This document shows positions 22,064-32,856 of a stretch of DNA of 64,000 nt, piece after piece (within the stretch, counting starts at the first letter, position 1; each line of letters opens with the position of its first letter). The DNA is from Roridomyces roridus. Taxonomy: Eukaryota; Basidiomycota; Agaricomycetes; Agaricales; Mycenaceae. The stretch covers positions 2,728,001 to 2,792,000 of the forward strand of contig JARKIF010000003.1 of the NCBI GenBank assembly GCA_029378245.1, written 5' to 3'. The translations under genes and the position numbers were made by a program. The notes under the pieces were generated by a model that saw only the letters and a list, made by a program, of their open reading frames with translations, did not search any database and was not told where the DNA came from.

Positions 22064-22672
22064 AGCCGGTGAGTCAACGTCAACTCGCAGGAATCAACCT
22101 TGGCGCGAGGCTGACTTGCTGCAAAACAGCGGAGATGGTGGACTACAGGAGATATTCGCGGATTTCTGAGAGCGGTAGTGAAGAAATTTAGTGTTGATTA
22201 ATTAACCGAACGTACGACTCGAGCTTGTCTTCTTTGAACTTGGGGCGCCATGTTCAATTTCATAGTCAATCAATCTTGGAAGCCCTTCCTTTGAAGATCC
22301 CACCAACCCTTTGAGGGCTCTACAGATAACGCCAGCTAACATGTTGCACGGCAACTCAGAATCGGGATATTGCCCTTCGTCAGGGAGCTCAGTTTGACGG
22401 TAGAGTGCACGTAACGTCGTAACTGCGTGGGTCGGGCGTGCCGTCCAGAAGCGCGGGCGGTTTCATTTCACAAATTCTCCGAATAAGCTTGCCAGCACGC
22501 TTTCCCTGGGGCATGGAGCCCTCACACTGCCAGTGCTCTCTGTGCAAGTTACTTACTTTTCTCTCGTATGAGCCCAAGCCTTTTGTCCCAAAGCAAGCGT
22601 TCCCAGCGAAAATACCCACTTGCACATGAAACGATAATCCCTTGTTCTACAGTGTATACATTCTTCAACTCT
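22064..22672. other. Intergenic between F-box pseudogene and hydroxy-acid oxidase
   Basis: 22070-22170 still shows faint similarity to the last intron and exon of the F-box family (GTGAGTCAACG..., TTGCAAAACAG, TTCGCGGATTTCTG), out of frame. The rest shows nothing recognisable. Confidence 0.45.
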
Positions 22673-24115
22673 TTACAAATCACTCTCTTTAACCAAAATC
22701 TCATTCGCCTTGCCGCGAATCTCATCGAGCGACGTGAACCCCGAAAGACCCAGCGTGACATCAAGGTCAGCGAGGATACTGCGAATGACCTGCTCGACGC
22801 CTTCCTGGCCAGCAATGATGCTGCCGTAGAGCCACGGGCGACCAACTGGGAACAGTCAATCGCTTGAATAGTGGAAAGGAATGGGACATACGAAGAACAG
22901 CCTGAGCACCAAGCGCGATGGCCTTGAAGATATCGGGGCCGGTGCGGATGCCCGAGTCAAAGAGCACCGTGAGACGTCCGTCCGCCTGGGCGCTCTTGAT
23001 GACGTCCGAGCGCATGATCCTTGCTAGAGCGTCCAGGGACGCGATAGCCCCGTCGACCTGCCTTCCACCGTGGTTGGACACGATGAACCCATCGACACCG
23101 TAATCCAACGCCTTCTCTGCGTCAGAGACGCTCTGGATGCCCTTGAGCACGAGCTTCCCGTCCCAGTTCTCACGGATGAAGCGCAGGTCCTCCCACGAGC
23201 GGAACAGACCAGAGTTACACTCCTTGAGCCACTCCATGCCGAGGAACGCTGCGTCCCGGGCTGCAGCGTCTCCGTCCACGATGAGCTTGTCAATCTCCAC
23301 CGCATCGTAAGGGAACTTGGTGCGCGGGCTGGCGATCGGGTCTCTCCCGTAGCGCTTCATAAAGACAGGGTCCGAGGTACCGACTTGCACGCCGACGCCG
23401 TGACCAAAGGGAATATAAGAGAGCTCGAGATCGTGTGGACGCCAACCGAGCGCCATCGTGTCGAGCGTGACGACGAGAGCGGTGAACCCGTTGGCCTTGG
23501 CGCGGCCCAGGAGGGAGAGGAGGACTTCGTTGGTCGCGGGCCAGTAGAGTTGGTACCATCTGTGACCGTCGCCGTTTTCGGCTGCGGCATCCTCGATGCT
23601 GCGGGATGAGGCGGTGGACATGATGTACGGCACACGCAGGTTCTTGCCCGCCCGAGCTGGTGCAAATTCGGCGTCGGCGGCAAAGATGCCTTGAACGCCG
23701 ATCGGGGCGATGAAGATGGGACCAGAGTGCTTGACGCCAAAGATCGTCGTCTATACACGGTGTGGGTGAGCTCAAAGGCGTAATCGGCATGGGTGACGCA
23801 CCTCGAGATTGCGGACTGTCGCATTGACCAGCATCCGTGGTATGATCCTGTACTTTTCAAACGCCTGCAGATTGGCCCGGTAGGTCGAACTCTTGCCCGC
23901 ACTTCCCCCAGCGTACATGAAAGCACCTGCATACCCTCAATGCCTGCAACCCTCCCGGAGGTCACTGATCACTCACCAGGGGTGCTCTCGAGCTTCTCCT
24001 TGGCCTTGGCCTCAATCTCCTCAAACACGACGGTGCCGAGGGGCTGAGCGCCTTTGCGCCCTTTGTACACGCTGATCATGTAGTCGGCCCATGGGTTGGT
24101 GGGATTGTTGTTCAT
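22673..24115 (-). CDS. FMN-dependent 2-hydroxy-acid oxidase/dehydrogenase
   Basis: Oxidises an L-2-hydroxy acid (lactate, glycolate or similar) to the 2-keto acid using FMN. There is no cytochrome b5 domain, so it is an oxidase/monooxygenase-like form rather than a full flavocytochrome b2. Reverse-strand start at 24115 (MNNNPTNPWADYM). Exons encode AGKSSTYRANLQAFEKY, RIIPRMLVNATVRNLE, TTIFGVKHSGPIFIAPIGVQ and VPYIMSTASSRSIEDAA. Then follow HRWYQLYWPATNEVLLSLL, ALVVTLDTMALGWRP and LVLKGIQSVSDAEKALDYGV. The catalytic and FMN loop is GFIVSNHGGRQVDGA, containing the active-site His and substrate-binding Arg; RLTVLFDSGIRTGPDIFKAI and VGRPWLYG bind FMN phosphate. The C terminus is ILVKESDL. Four introns of about 50 nt. 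Length is close to the usual 380-400. Confidence 0.92.
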
Positions 24116-24212
24116 CGTTCGTCGTTGTGGTAGGGAAGAGGGCTTGGGAAGGTCGGCTGACCTCCAAGTCACCGAGAACTGCCAGTGTCACTATCATTCG
24201 GCCGATGCCCGA

Positions 24213-24287
24213 GAGAAGGGCGTCCCAAGGGGGAAGGGCGTCCCGACAGGAAGGGCGTCCCGACAGGAAGGGCGTCCCGACGGGCGG
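24213..24287. repeat. 17-bp tandem repeat upstream of oxidase gene
   Basis: About four copies of GAAGGGCGTCCCGACAG, the first two diverged. They lie 100-170 bp upstream of the oxidase start on the reverse strand, in its likely promoter. Confidence 0.85.
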
Positions 24288-24533
24288 ATGGGTCGACGGC
24301 GACAACGTGGCGGAAGAGAGCATGGATAAACTTCAAAACTCCGCTAAACTCCGCTTGCACTACTGATCCGAAACACTTCAGCCTAACAAAGAACCGAAAA
24401 ATTGCGATTTTTTTCTCCCAGATTCCACGAGTGGGTCAGCGCAGGAGCGTGGAGATGCGATGAATGGAATCGTACATGTGTGATTAAGGTTGCAAGCAGT
24501 AAGCATACAGCAAGATCTCGTGAGCAGCGCTGC

Positions 24534-24690
24534 AAGGTCCAAGGTCCAAGGTCCAAGGTCCAAGGTCCAACATCCAACATCCAACATCCAACATCCAACA
24601 TCCAACATCCAACATCCAACATCCAACATCCAACATCCAACATCCAACATCCAACATCCAACATCCAACATCCAACATCCAACATCCAAA
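24534..24690. repeat. Heptamer minisatellite GGTCCAA/CATCCAA
   Basis: About five copies of GGTCCAA followed directly by some seventeen copies of CATCCAA, nearly perfect. Because the unit is 7 nt, all frames stay open and yield periodic pseudo-peptides on both strands; these are not genes. The array ends about 24 bp from the 3' end of tRNA-Gln. Confidence 0.95.
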
Positions 24691-24713
24691 AAGGCTGGAA
24701 CATTCCTGCACAA

Positions 24714-24805
24714 GGCCGCGCCGGGAGTCGAACCGGGGTCCCCAGAAGACAATCTGGGTCTTCAATGCTCAGAATCTGATGTGATAACCGTTACACTACG
24801 CAGCC
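24714..24805 (-). tRNA. tRNA-Gln (anticodon CTG) with intron
   Basis: Reverse-strand cloverleaf. The acceptor stem GGCTGCG pairs with CGCGGCC (one G-U). The D arm is GTGTAACGGTTATCAC. The anticodon stem TCAGA pairs with TCTGG around loop TTCTGA. The T loop is TTCGACT. A 21-nt intron, beginning GCATTGAAG, lies one base 3' of the anticodon, the canonical position. The T stem reads CCCGG on both sides, leaving a central C-C mismatch. The mature length would be 71 nt before CCA. The anticodon CUG gives glutamine. Confidence 0.85.
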
Positions 24806-25035
24806 ATGGCGGGGTTGGCGCCTGTTGGGATTTCACTAGGTCGGTGAGTTTGGCCGAGGCGTAGGCCGAAGACGAAAACCGACTGGCCTGCGTAACTCTT
24901 GTCGAAAGCGCCAGTGGGGGGTCAACGTCACGGTGTTGATTCAGTTGAATGCATATGACAGTCTGCCATTGCCCCGTCTTCTCCCATCCACTCGAAGAAT
25001 AGTAAGTACACAACACATTTATATTGCCGCCAAGG

Positions 25036-26341
25036 TCAAAACGTGAATTTTTCTCCAATAATCACCTCCGTCAAGCTCCACAACCTCGCCGCATTAGCCT
25101 AATAAGTCCACGCCGGTTAGCCGTATTAGAACGTTAACAAGAAATGCTATGGCACGACGTACAGGATCAGAACTCGGCGGGTCAATCAGGTCGTTGGCTA
25201 CGACGCAGTCGTTTAGGTAGGAGCCGGCCTTTTCATTGAGGCTAGGATCAAAGGCTGCGACCAAAGTGCTGGCAAGTTCAAATTTGTCAGTTCACCACAA
25301 AGAAAGACGAACAAGCTCTTACGTCGCAGCGCCCTGAGCAGCCGTCTTCCACTGGACGCTCTCCCTCGGACGACCTTCAGGATCAAGAGCCCCCAAGGTG
25401 TTCATATGAGCAAGCGAGTCGGGGTGTTGAATTATATTCGTGTAGATGACTGAATCAACTCATCGTCAGCCTGAGTTCGAAACATAAAGAGCCATGCACG
25501 TACACCCAGGATGCAGACTAAACGCATTGATCCTTCCCCCTGCTCTCTTGGACAACTCAATAGCAGCGAGTATATTCGCAGATTTAGCCTGCCCATACGC
25601 CTCCAACGGGACATACCCCTCCCGATCGGGATTTCCGAGTGTATCGAAATTCACCCCGGCGTGGTACAGGTTGTGTCCAGCGCTCGAAACGAATATCACT
25701 CTCGGGGTGTAGGTGGGTGTGTGAGTGGCGAGCAGTTTCGGGGCGAGGAGTTTCGTGAGGAGGAAGGGGACAACGTGGCCGGTTGCGACCTGGCTTTCGA
25801 GGTTGTCCGGAGTGAGTTTGAAGGGACCTATTGTCGCGGCGGCGTTGTGGATGATGACCTAGGTCTGAATTGGAAGTTGGAAGAGACTACGGGACATGCG
25901 TACGTGTAGAGGTTCGGGAGACGCGTTCACCTCAGCGGCTGCACGGCGCGCGGAGGCAAGGGATGAGAGGTCTACCAGGAGTGGCCGGACGTTGGCGGAA
26001 GGTAGCTGGGTCTTGAGAGCCTGCTCCGCTGCCTTCAATCTGCCCACAGCCGTCCTCCCTTCCCTGTTCATGAACATAGAAGGACTACGACTCACCTGTC
26101 TGGATTGTGGCCAGTTATAATGACCAGGTTCGCATACTTGGCGATGGCACGAGCGGTATCGAAGCCGATGCCGTTGAGAGAGGTTCCGGTAATGAGGACT
26201 AGTCGTCGCGTCGGGTCAATAGGACGGAGCTGCTTGGAGAGGACAGGTAGTAGACTCACCATTCTTGCCTCGAATCTTTCCTTCAAAGGCACTGGCGACT
26301 TCTTCCGCAGTCGTGGCGAATCCGAACGTCGGTCTGGCCAT
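25036..26341 (-). CDS. Short-chain dehydrogenase/reductase, tandem copy 1
   Basis: NAD(P)-dependent oxidoreductase with a Rossmann fold, resembling the retinol-dehydrogenase/WWOX-like SDRs of fungi; substrate unknown. Start at 26341 (MARPTFGFATTAEEVASAF). The cofactor loop is VLITGTSLNGIGFDTARAIA, followed by LLVDLSSLASARRAA (the DL that contacts adenine), VIIHNAA (NNAG-equivalent) and PRVIFVSSAGHNLYHAG (catalytic Ser). The active site is YGQAKSANILAAIELSKR (YxxxK). Then come RINAFSLHPG, NTLGALDPEGRP, DCVVANDLIDPP and the end LWSLTEVIIGEKFTF before TGA. Six short introns. Exon order and most junctions match the neighbouring copy at 26738, so this is a tandem duplication. No lesion seen. Confidence 0.87.
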
Positions 26342-26737
26342 TGAGAAGTTGGGCGGGAAAAGGTGTCTTGCTGAATTGCATTGGTGGGCCCATTTTAAAT
26401 TTGAGCTCCGAGCGCGGTAAGCCGGCGCCACGAATGGCAGTTGGTGGGTTCGCGGTTGAACATTAAACTGCTGGATGACAGACGCGGCAATACCAGAACT
26501 TATACTTAACAGTTCAAGGAAGGGCGGCGTGCATCGAGTCCCGTCTGGCAAAACCTGAAGCCGGCAGACGAATTGGAAAACTCACAAAACCAAGGAAAAT
26601 CTAACGCTCGTAAAGGGTCCGGTGAGATACGGAGCGCCGCGTGTATTTCCATCCGTGCGTGCGAAATGACTGACGTGACTTGAGTCTTGGACTAGCCTCA
26701 CATGGTATTCCGAGTCGAGTCCACACTCACTCGACGT

Positions 26738-28057
26738 TCAAAAGACAAATTCCTCCCCGATGAGCTCTTCCGTAAGAGTCCACAGACGCTCCGCATTTTC
26801 CTAGCATGCAAATTACAAGAGTCCTGGAAACGTCAGGATTCAGAAGGACGTACCACAGAAGAGCACGCAGCGGGTAATTGGTCGTTTGCTATCTTGCAGT
26901 CGGAGAGGTAGGCGCCGGGGTGACCATTGAGGGTGCGGTCGAAGGCTGCTACCAACGTACTGTATGTGCTTTGCGTGAAATTTTCAAGGTTGGAAGTGAA
27001 GGATAAGACGCACGTAGCAGCTCCATGCGAAATACTTTTATATTGCTCTGGTTGTGTCGGTTGGCCGTCGGCGTCAAGCAGTCCTGTTGTGAATTAATCA
27101 CACATGTTTATCAGCTGGAGAATGCTGCATACCGATTTGTTTCAGAGACTCGAGAGACTCTTCGTGTTGCATCAGATTCGTGAACACCGCTGTTGCACCG
27201 TTAGCTCCTTTACTTCATCGAATCATGAACGTACCCCCGGGATGCACGCTATACGCGTTAATCTTCCCCCCAGATCGCTTGGACAGCGCGATAGCCTGGA
27301 GAGCAGCAGCGGCTTTGGCCTGAAAATAAGCGTTGACGGGATGATAGTTTTCCGGATCCGCCCGCCCGATAATAGCAAAGTCCACACCAGCGCCGAGAAC
27401 GGCGCTAACTGAGGAAGTGAGGATGACACGCGGGGTATACGTGGCGGTGGCGCCAGAGAGTAATTTCGCAGTGAGGAGTTTGGTGAGGAGGAATGGCCCG
27501 ATGTGGTCTGTTGCGATTTGACTCTCGAGTCCGTCGGTGGTGAGTTTGAAGGGGCCGATGGGGGCTGCTGCGTTGTGGATGATGACCTGGTGGGTGGGGT
27601 TGAATAATAATCATGTTGGGATTTCGGAGGAGGATACATGCATGAAGTGGTTCGGGGTACGAATTGACTTGGGCTGCGGCTTCGCGGACGGCGGCGAGGG
27701 AGGAGAGATCGAGGAGAGGGGTCGGATGTCCGTGAATGGTGCTTCGCGCTTGAGGCTCTCTTCGACGAGCTTCAGTCTATAGACGTATCAGTGGCGAGCG
27801 ACATGTAAAATTATATATGCTACCGCTCGGAATTGTGTCCAGCGATGTAGAGAATATCGACATGCTGCGCGAGAACGCGGGCGATTTCAAAGCCGATACC
27901 GTTCATAGAGGTGCCCGTGAGCAAGACTTTTGGAGTGGTCAAATGATGCAAAGGAGGCGAGAACAGTCCATATACCATTCTTGCCGGACATTTCTTCTCT
28001 GAGGCTAGCACCTACTTCTTCGGCCGTTGCATGCGAGGTGAACTGAGGGAGAGACAT
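26738..28057 (-). CDS. Short-chain dehydrogenase/reductase, tandem copy 2
   Basis: Paralogue of the SDR at 25036, same strand, 396 bp upstream. Start at 28057 (MSLPQFTSHATAEEVGASL). The cofactor loop is VLLTGTSMNGIGFEIARVLA, then IIHNAAAPIGPFKLTTDGLE, ATDHIGPFLLTKLLTAKLLS and PRVILTSSVSAVLGAGVDF (catalytic Ser). The active site is YFQAKAAAALQAIALSKRSG (YxxxK). Then come KINAYSVHPG and the end LWTLTEELIGEEFVF before TGA at 26738. Intron positions parallel those of copy 1. The substrate-loop residues differ (AVLGAGVDF versus HNLYHAGVNF), so substrates may have diverged (inference). Confidence 0.85.
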
Positions 28058-28445
28058 GGTGAGAGCAAGGTGAGAGAGGTGGCGATTCAAGGGCTTTAGG
28101 GAAGATTGAGTGGCGGCCGCCAGGAAGCTAGCGGCCGTAGCCGAAAGAATGCGAATATTTCACAGCGGGAAGTCTCCGTCCAGAGCCGCCCTTGCAGCAA
28201 AGCTAAGACAGTCGCGATTCCGACTGTCCTTGAAGTTGGCAGTTGCTGCACATGTATTATTCCCAGATGAGGCGAGGCGTTCGCTGGGCCGGCAGTAGGA
28301 GTTCGGGCCCAAAGAACCAGAAGAATCAATATTGAGCGTTTGGAAAGCAATGGTCGAGGTCCAAACCGGATGATTATTTGTCCCGTGTTTGTTCCTCGCG
28401 TAATCCTCCGTCGTCCCCTCGAATCCCGCCAGCTAGCTGCCCGCC
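28058..28445. other. Divergent promoter region between SDR copy 2 and ent3
   Basis: 388 bp between two start codons on opposite strands. No clear TATA box. I see nothing else. Confidence 0.45.
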
Positions 28446-30677
28446 ATGGATCGTCTAGAAGCCCTCGGAACATCGCTGTCTCAGATAACCATGTACGACA
28501 TTAAGAGCATGTACAACCAGGTCCGCCTTCCCGCCTTTTCCCGACCACGACCGATGTTCTGACGATCATGTCAAAAAATTGCAGGCCAAGAATGTCGTGC
28601 TCAACGTCAGTGAGATCGAGGCCAAGGTTCGGGAGGCTACGAATGATGACCCATGGTGAGTCCTCTGTGCATGAGGCCGGGAGATGTCGGTGACTTGGAG
28701 CTTGTCGACCGGGAGGATCTGCGTTCCATGATTGGGTCACCGAGGGTGGATGGGCTTTTCTGGCCTTTCACGCACGCCTGGACGCCGCCTGTGTGTCCCC
28801 GACCGAAGCTCCCTCTCGCGACGATGCCCTCTCGTGTCTTGACTGGCGCCTGGTAGCTCACTCCGTTTCGCAGGGGAGCAAGCTCCACTCTAATGCAGGA
28901 TATCGCCAACCGGTGCGCTCCTTTGACTCTACCCCTTCCCCGTCTGACGCGTTTTCCTCCACCTAGAACATTCAATTAGTACGCACGTTCCTCGACTCTC
29001 CCCGCCCGACATCTGACAAGCACCATCTCAGCCCTGACTTTAACGAAATCATGCCCAGCATCTACGCCCGATTCATGGAAAAAGAGGCGCGTCAGTGGCG
29101 GCAGATATACAAGGTGTGTCCGCCGATGCTTCTGTGTCCATATGCTGATGGTCCTCCACCTTCAGGCCCTCCAACTACTAGAATACCTCATCAAAAACGG
29201 CTCCGAGCGCGTCGTGGATGACGCCCGCTCGCACGTCTCTACCATCAAAATGCTGCGCAACTTCCACTACATCGACGACAAGGGCAAGGACGAGGGTGTC
29301 AACGGTGCGTGCTTTCCCTCCAGATATCCCTTTGACCGAACGCCATGTAGTGCGTAATCGCTCGCGGGAGCTCGTCGAGCTCCTCTCGGACGTGGAGAAG
29401 ATCCGCGGCGAACGGCGAAAAGCCAAGGCTAACAAGCACAAGTACATCGGCACCGGAAACGAAGGTGGCATGTCGTTTGGCGGGGGCGGCAGTGGGCGGT
29501 ATGGAGGCTTTGGCAATGACAGTGGCTCCTACGGCGGGAGTGGTGGGGGCGGTGTCAGCGGTGAGCATTCCTGTCCTCGACGGTTCCCAAGCTCATTGAA
29601 TGCAGACTACTACAACTCTGGTGGCGCAGGGTCCAGTAGCTCCGGGAGTGGCGGCTTCCGGGATGACCGTCGTGCCGGGGGTGGATTCGACGAATACAAT
29701 GCTGGCGATGACGAGATTGGCGTCACCAACAGCAACACCAGAGACAGTGGTGCGAGTCGTACTTCACCCACTACACGGCGGGCACCCGAGCGCAAGGCGA
29801 CTGCTCCTCCCCCTCCACCACCGCCTGCGCCTCCAGTGAATCTGTTTGACGATGACGATGACGGAAGTGCGTTTGCAGCTCCTGCTCCAGCTGCACCACC
29901 CGCCACGGGCAAGGCGCTACCTACGCCTGCGATCGCGTCACCGACGGCTGGGGGTCTGCTCGATGGTGTGTAATTGAGTCTTTGTATCCTACGAAACTGA
30001 CTGTGTGTGCAGATGACGACTTTGCTGACTTCCAGGCTGCACCCACGTCCCCCGCGCCTGCGCCTGCGCCTGCTACCAACGCGAACGCGGGGCTCTTTGC
30101 GTTGATGAATGCGAATCCGGTCGTGCCTACGCCCGCTCCCATGGGCATGTTTGGCCAGCAGCAGCAGCAGCAGCCACGGCCAGGTATGGGCATGGGCATG
30201 GGCAGCGGCATGGGAATGGGTGGCGGTATGGCCGGCATGGGCCACCGCGCAAACACTTCCTCCATCTCCTCGCCGCCTCTGCAGCCCCAATCGCCCAACT
30301 ACACCAGCATGCAGCAGCCCGCGGCGCCCAACTACAGCGGCGTGGGTATGACTCCCATGAGCGCGCAAGGCGCCCGGCCCGGCCAGCAGCAGCAGGGTGC
30401 TGTCAAGCCCGCTACGCCTGCTTCGGCCAACTTTGACGACTTGTGGTCCATGTCGCTGGGCTCGAAGCCTGCGACTCCTGCTGCGGGTGGAGGTGCCGCT
30501 GCTGGTGGGAAGAAGAGTATCAAGGATTTGGAGAAGGAGAAGGCTACGGCGGGGCTTTGGGGTGCTAAGCCGCCTGCTGGCTTTAATAGTGCGAGCATTG
30601 GCGGGAGCATCGGTATGGGCGGTATGGGTGGCTCGTCATCCTCTGGGTCCGGGGGGCTTGATGATTTGCTTGGGTGA
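28446..30677 (+). CDS. ent3: Epsin-type ENTH-domain clathrin adaptor, Ent3-like
   Basis: Binds phosphoinositides through its ENTH domain and links clathrin, AP-1 and GGA in trans-Golgi/endosome traffic. Nine exons: 28446-28520, 28585-28655, 28874-28912, 28967-28978, 29032-29113, 29166-29304, 29351-29560, 29606-29965 and 30013-30677; 550 residues. The ENTH domain spans residues 15-150 (VREATNDDPWGASSTLMQDI, IMPSIYARFM, WRQIYKALQLLEYLIKNGSE, RELVELLSDVEKIRGERRKA). The tail is Gly/Ser-, Pro- and Met/Gln-rich, with acidic motifs of the adaptin-ear-binding kind (DDDDFADFQAA, SANFDDLWSM) and ends GGLDDLLG, a clathrin-box-like terminus. No ubiquitin-interacting motifs are seen, which favours Ent3 over endocytic Ent1/2. 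Exon 4 is only 12 nt. Confidence 0.92.
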
Positions 30678-30896
30678 GGGGGTGAGGTGCGGGAGGGAAG
30701 GTTTATTGTTTTACACAAACGCCGGATATGGATAATTATTCTCTCTTTTTAGGCTTTCCTTCTCTATATCTTTCTTTATGAAGGCTGGTCCTATGCTTTG
30801 ATAATCATTTTGAGCGTGTCACTGAATGTTTCTTTCTTTCAAAGACTCTTTGTTCTTGATCTTAGTTATCTCTCTGGTTGATGTCCCATCACAGCA

Positions 30897-32406
30897 ATGT
30901 CTTCCTCTCCCTCGCGCGTTCTCAACGAGCTGTGGCTCCAGATTCTCGGATTTCTTGAGAGAGACTATCTCATACACGTCCACGCCACCAACCGCAACCT
31001 CTCTGCCGTATCCCGCGGCCTGCTTTTCTCCCATTTCACCTTTCACCCCACTGTCCTCACTCGGTGGGGGAATCTCGCCCTCCCATCTCACGTCGAGATA
31101 AGCCGAGAACTGGAGCGCTTGACCTTTTGGTCATCGGAGGAAATCGCTCCCTTTGTGCGCGAGTGCACCGTCGCTCCCCGCAATCTGCACCGCAGAGAGC
31201 GGGACCCAAAGTACACGAACGAGCCGCCATTCGTCCTGATGGCTGCGTTCTTTCAAACCATGCATAGATTCACTGGTTTGAATCAGCTCGTGCTCGCAGA
31301 GTCCATTTCTCTCAAGAAGGCCTTGCCGGTCTTTGTCGATTGCCACTCCTTACGGACCTCACAATCAATGGGTGCACGGGACTGGACACCGCAAGCCTCA
31401 AGTTGTTGCGACTCGGCGTGTCCAAGTTTGTGTTGTCCGAGGAGGACTCTTTATGGCTTTCCATACTCGACCCCAAACATTTGCGCGAGTTGGTTGTATC
31501 TACGCGCCCCGACGTCGTCGGCAACACCATAGCCGCAGGAGCAGCCTTCCCGCACGTGGACAAATTAACCATCCCCATCGACCTTTCCCAAATGTCCCCA
31601 GGTCTCGTCGCCTTGTCCAAGTTTCCGGGGCTTCGTAGCCTGAAACTTCACGGATGGGGGCAGGTCGACTATGAATCCGAATCCGAGTCCGAGTCCACGT
31701 CGACCGTCCAAGCTTTGGACATTTTACCTCGCCTCGAGCTCACGGAATACGTCGGCGCTCCCGAGCTGCTCCCGTGGTTTCTCGCAAAGCCCACCCTCGT
31801 GCGGCTCGTCACCCATCCGTGCACTTCCGCGTACTTGGCTTCCCAGCTATGCGGAGGGAGCACTTCTATCACGTCGCTGTATGCCAGGCTCCGCGATTTG
31901 GACCTCGGTTCTCTCCGGTCGATTTGCACCTCTTTGCCGGGGTTACTCGACCTTCGCATTGAAGTATCTTCCCCGATGACGATCGTGCGTTTCTTCCTTT
32001 CTGTATGCATCTGCGTCGTTCTCCCCAAGACTTATACATATATGGTATAGGCGACAAACTTTTTCTTCGCGCTGGTCCAGGCAGACACTCCGGTACTCCC
32101 AACTGAGCTACAGCGTCTCGCCATCTCATGGGACTTCACTGGTTCCGAGTCCAGGAATTCGGAGAGTCCCTCGCCGCCACCAAACTATCAGGCTATGCGG
32201 GGGAGATATCCGGCGCTGAGGAAGCTTTGGCTCGACGGCGAGGAGTTTTTATTTCGATTCGCTGGAGGTAATTTTGAGGAGGTGGACTACGTGAGTGGGG
32301 GTGGTGAGTGGATAGTATCATATTTTGCGGGACAGCTGATTTATTCCCCGCTTTAGTCGAGCTGTCGAGGATTCGGGATAGGTTTTCTAGTTTCTGGGAA
32401 GGGTAA
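30897..32406 (+). pseudogene. F-box family gene, divergent copy with a frameshift
   Basis: Starts MSSSPSRVLNELWLQILGFL and continues through an F-box (RDYLIHVHATNRNL, SRGLLFSHFTFHP) into the family's C-terminal region. Near 31322 the match jumps by one base: the F-box frame reads KKALPVFVDCHS, while the continuing family match (LAGLCRLPLLTDLTINGC) is in the next frame. After that the frame is intact: DLSQMSPGLVALSKFPGL, ELLPWFLAKPTLVRL, LRSICTSLPGLLDLRIE, an intron at about 31983-32049, then a third exon ending FRFAGGNFEEVDY and a last exon ending in SSFWEG. A single-base error could make it intact; otherwise only a truncated protein of about 211 residues is made. Confidence 0.75.
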
Positions 32407-32856
32407 ACCGAAGAAAACGGACTCGATTTGGTGTAACTACAGTGCTAACCCCGCGGTGTCCCATACGAGACTGTCTATTTTGGTTATTGAATACTGATTT
32501 CTTGCCTCTACCTGCCGCCCAAAAAATGCGCTCCAACGATCATCATCCCGCGATTCAACGGCGCACGAGCCTCCCAGCCTCATGCCTCCCGCTCACTTCT
32601 CCCACGCCGGAGCACTGTGCGCTTTGAATATCGGAAACGTACAGCTGCCAGTGCTTCCGCTGCTGATGCCCTCCAGGTCGCCATAGGTATAACTGAGATA
32701 GAGCCTCAATATCTAAATGCATGACCGACCCTTCAATAATAGGATCTGCGGCAGGTGCTGATTGTTTTCTAGAGCTCCGTTTCCCGGTTGCACGACAGAA
32801 CACTTGATATATTGCCCGTCGTTTGTTTCTTCTCCACTCACTTCTTCCTTGTTCGC
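32407..32856. other. Intergenic, promoter of DUF6533 gene
   Basis: 450 bp without a coding signal I recognise. Confidence 0.4.

Noticed and set aside
23070..23609. 179-codon plus-strand frame
   Set aside because: It is the antisense shadow of the hydroxy-acid oxidase.
24378..24864. Long open frames on both strands over the heptamer array, with periodic peptides
   Set aside because: A 7-nt repeat keeps all frames open by chance; the peptides are repeat translations and the region overlaps a tRNA.
29610..30368. 252-codon reverse-strand frame
   Set aside because: Antisense shadow of the GC-rich Pro/Gly tail of the Ent3-like gene.
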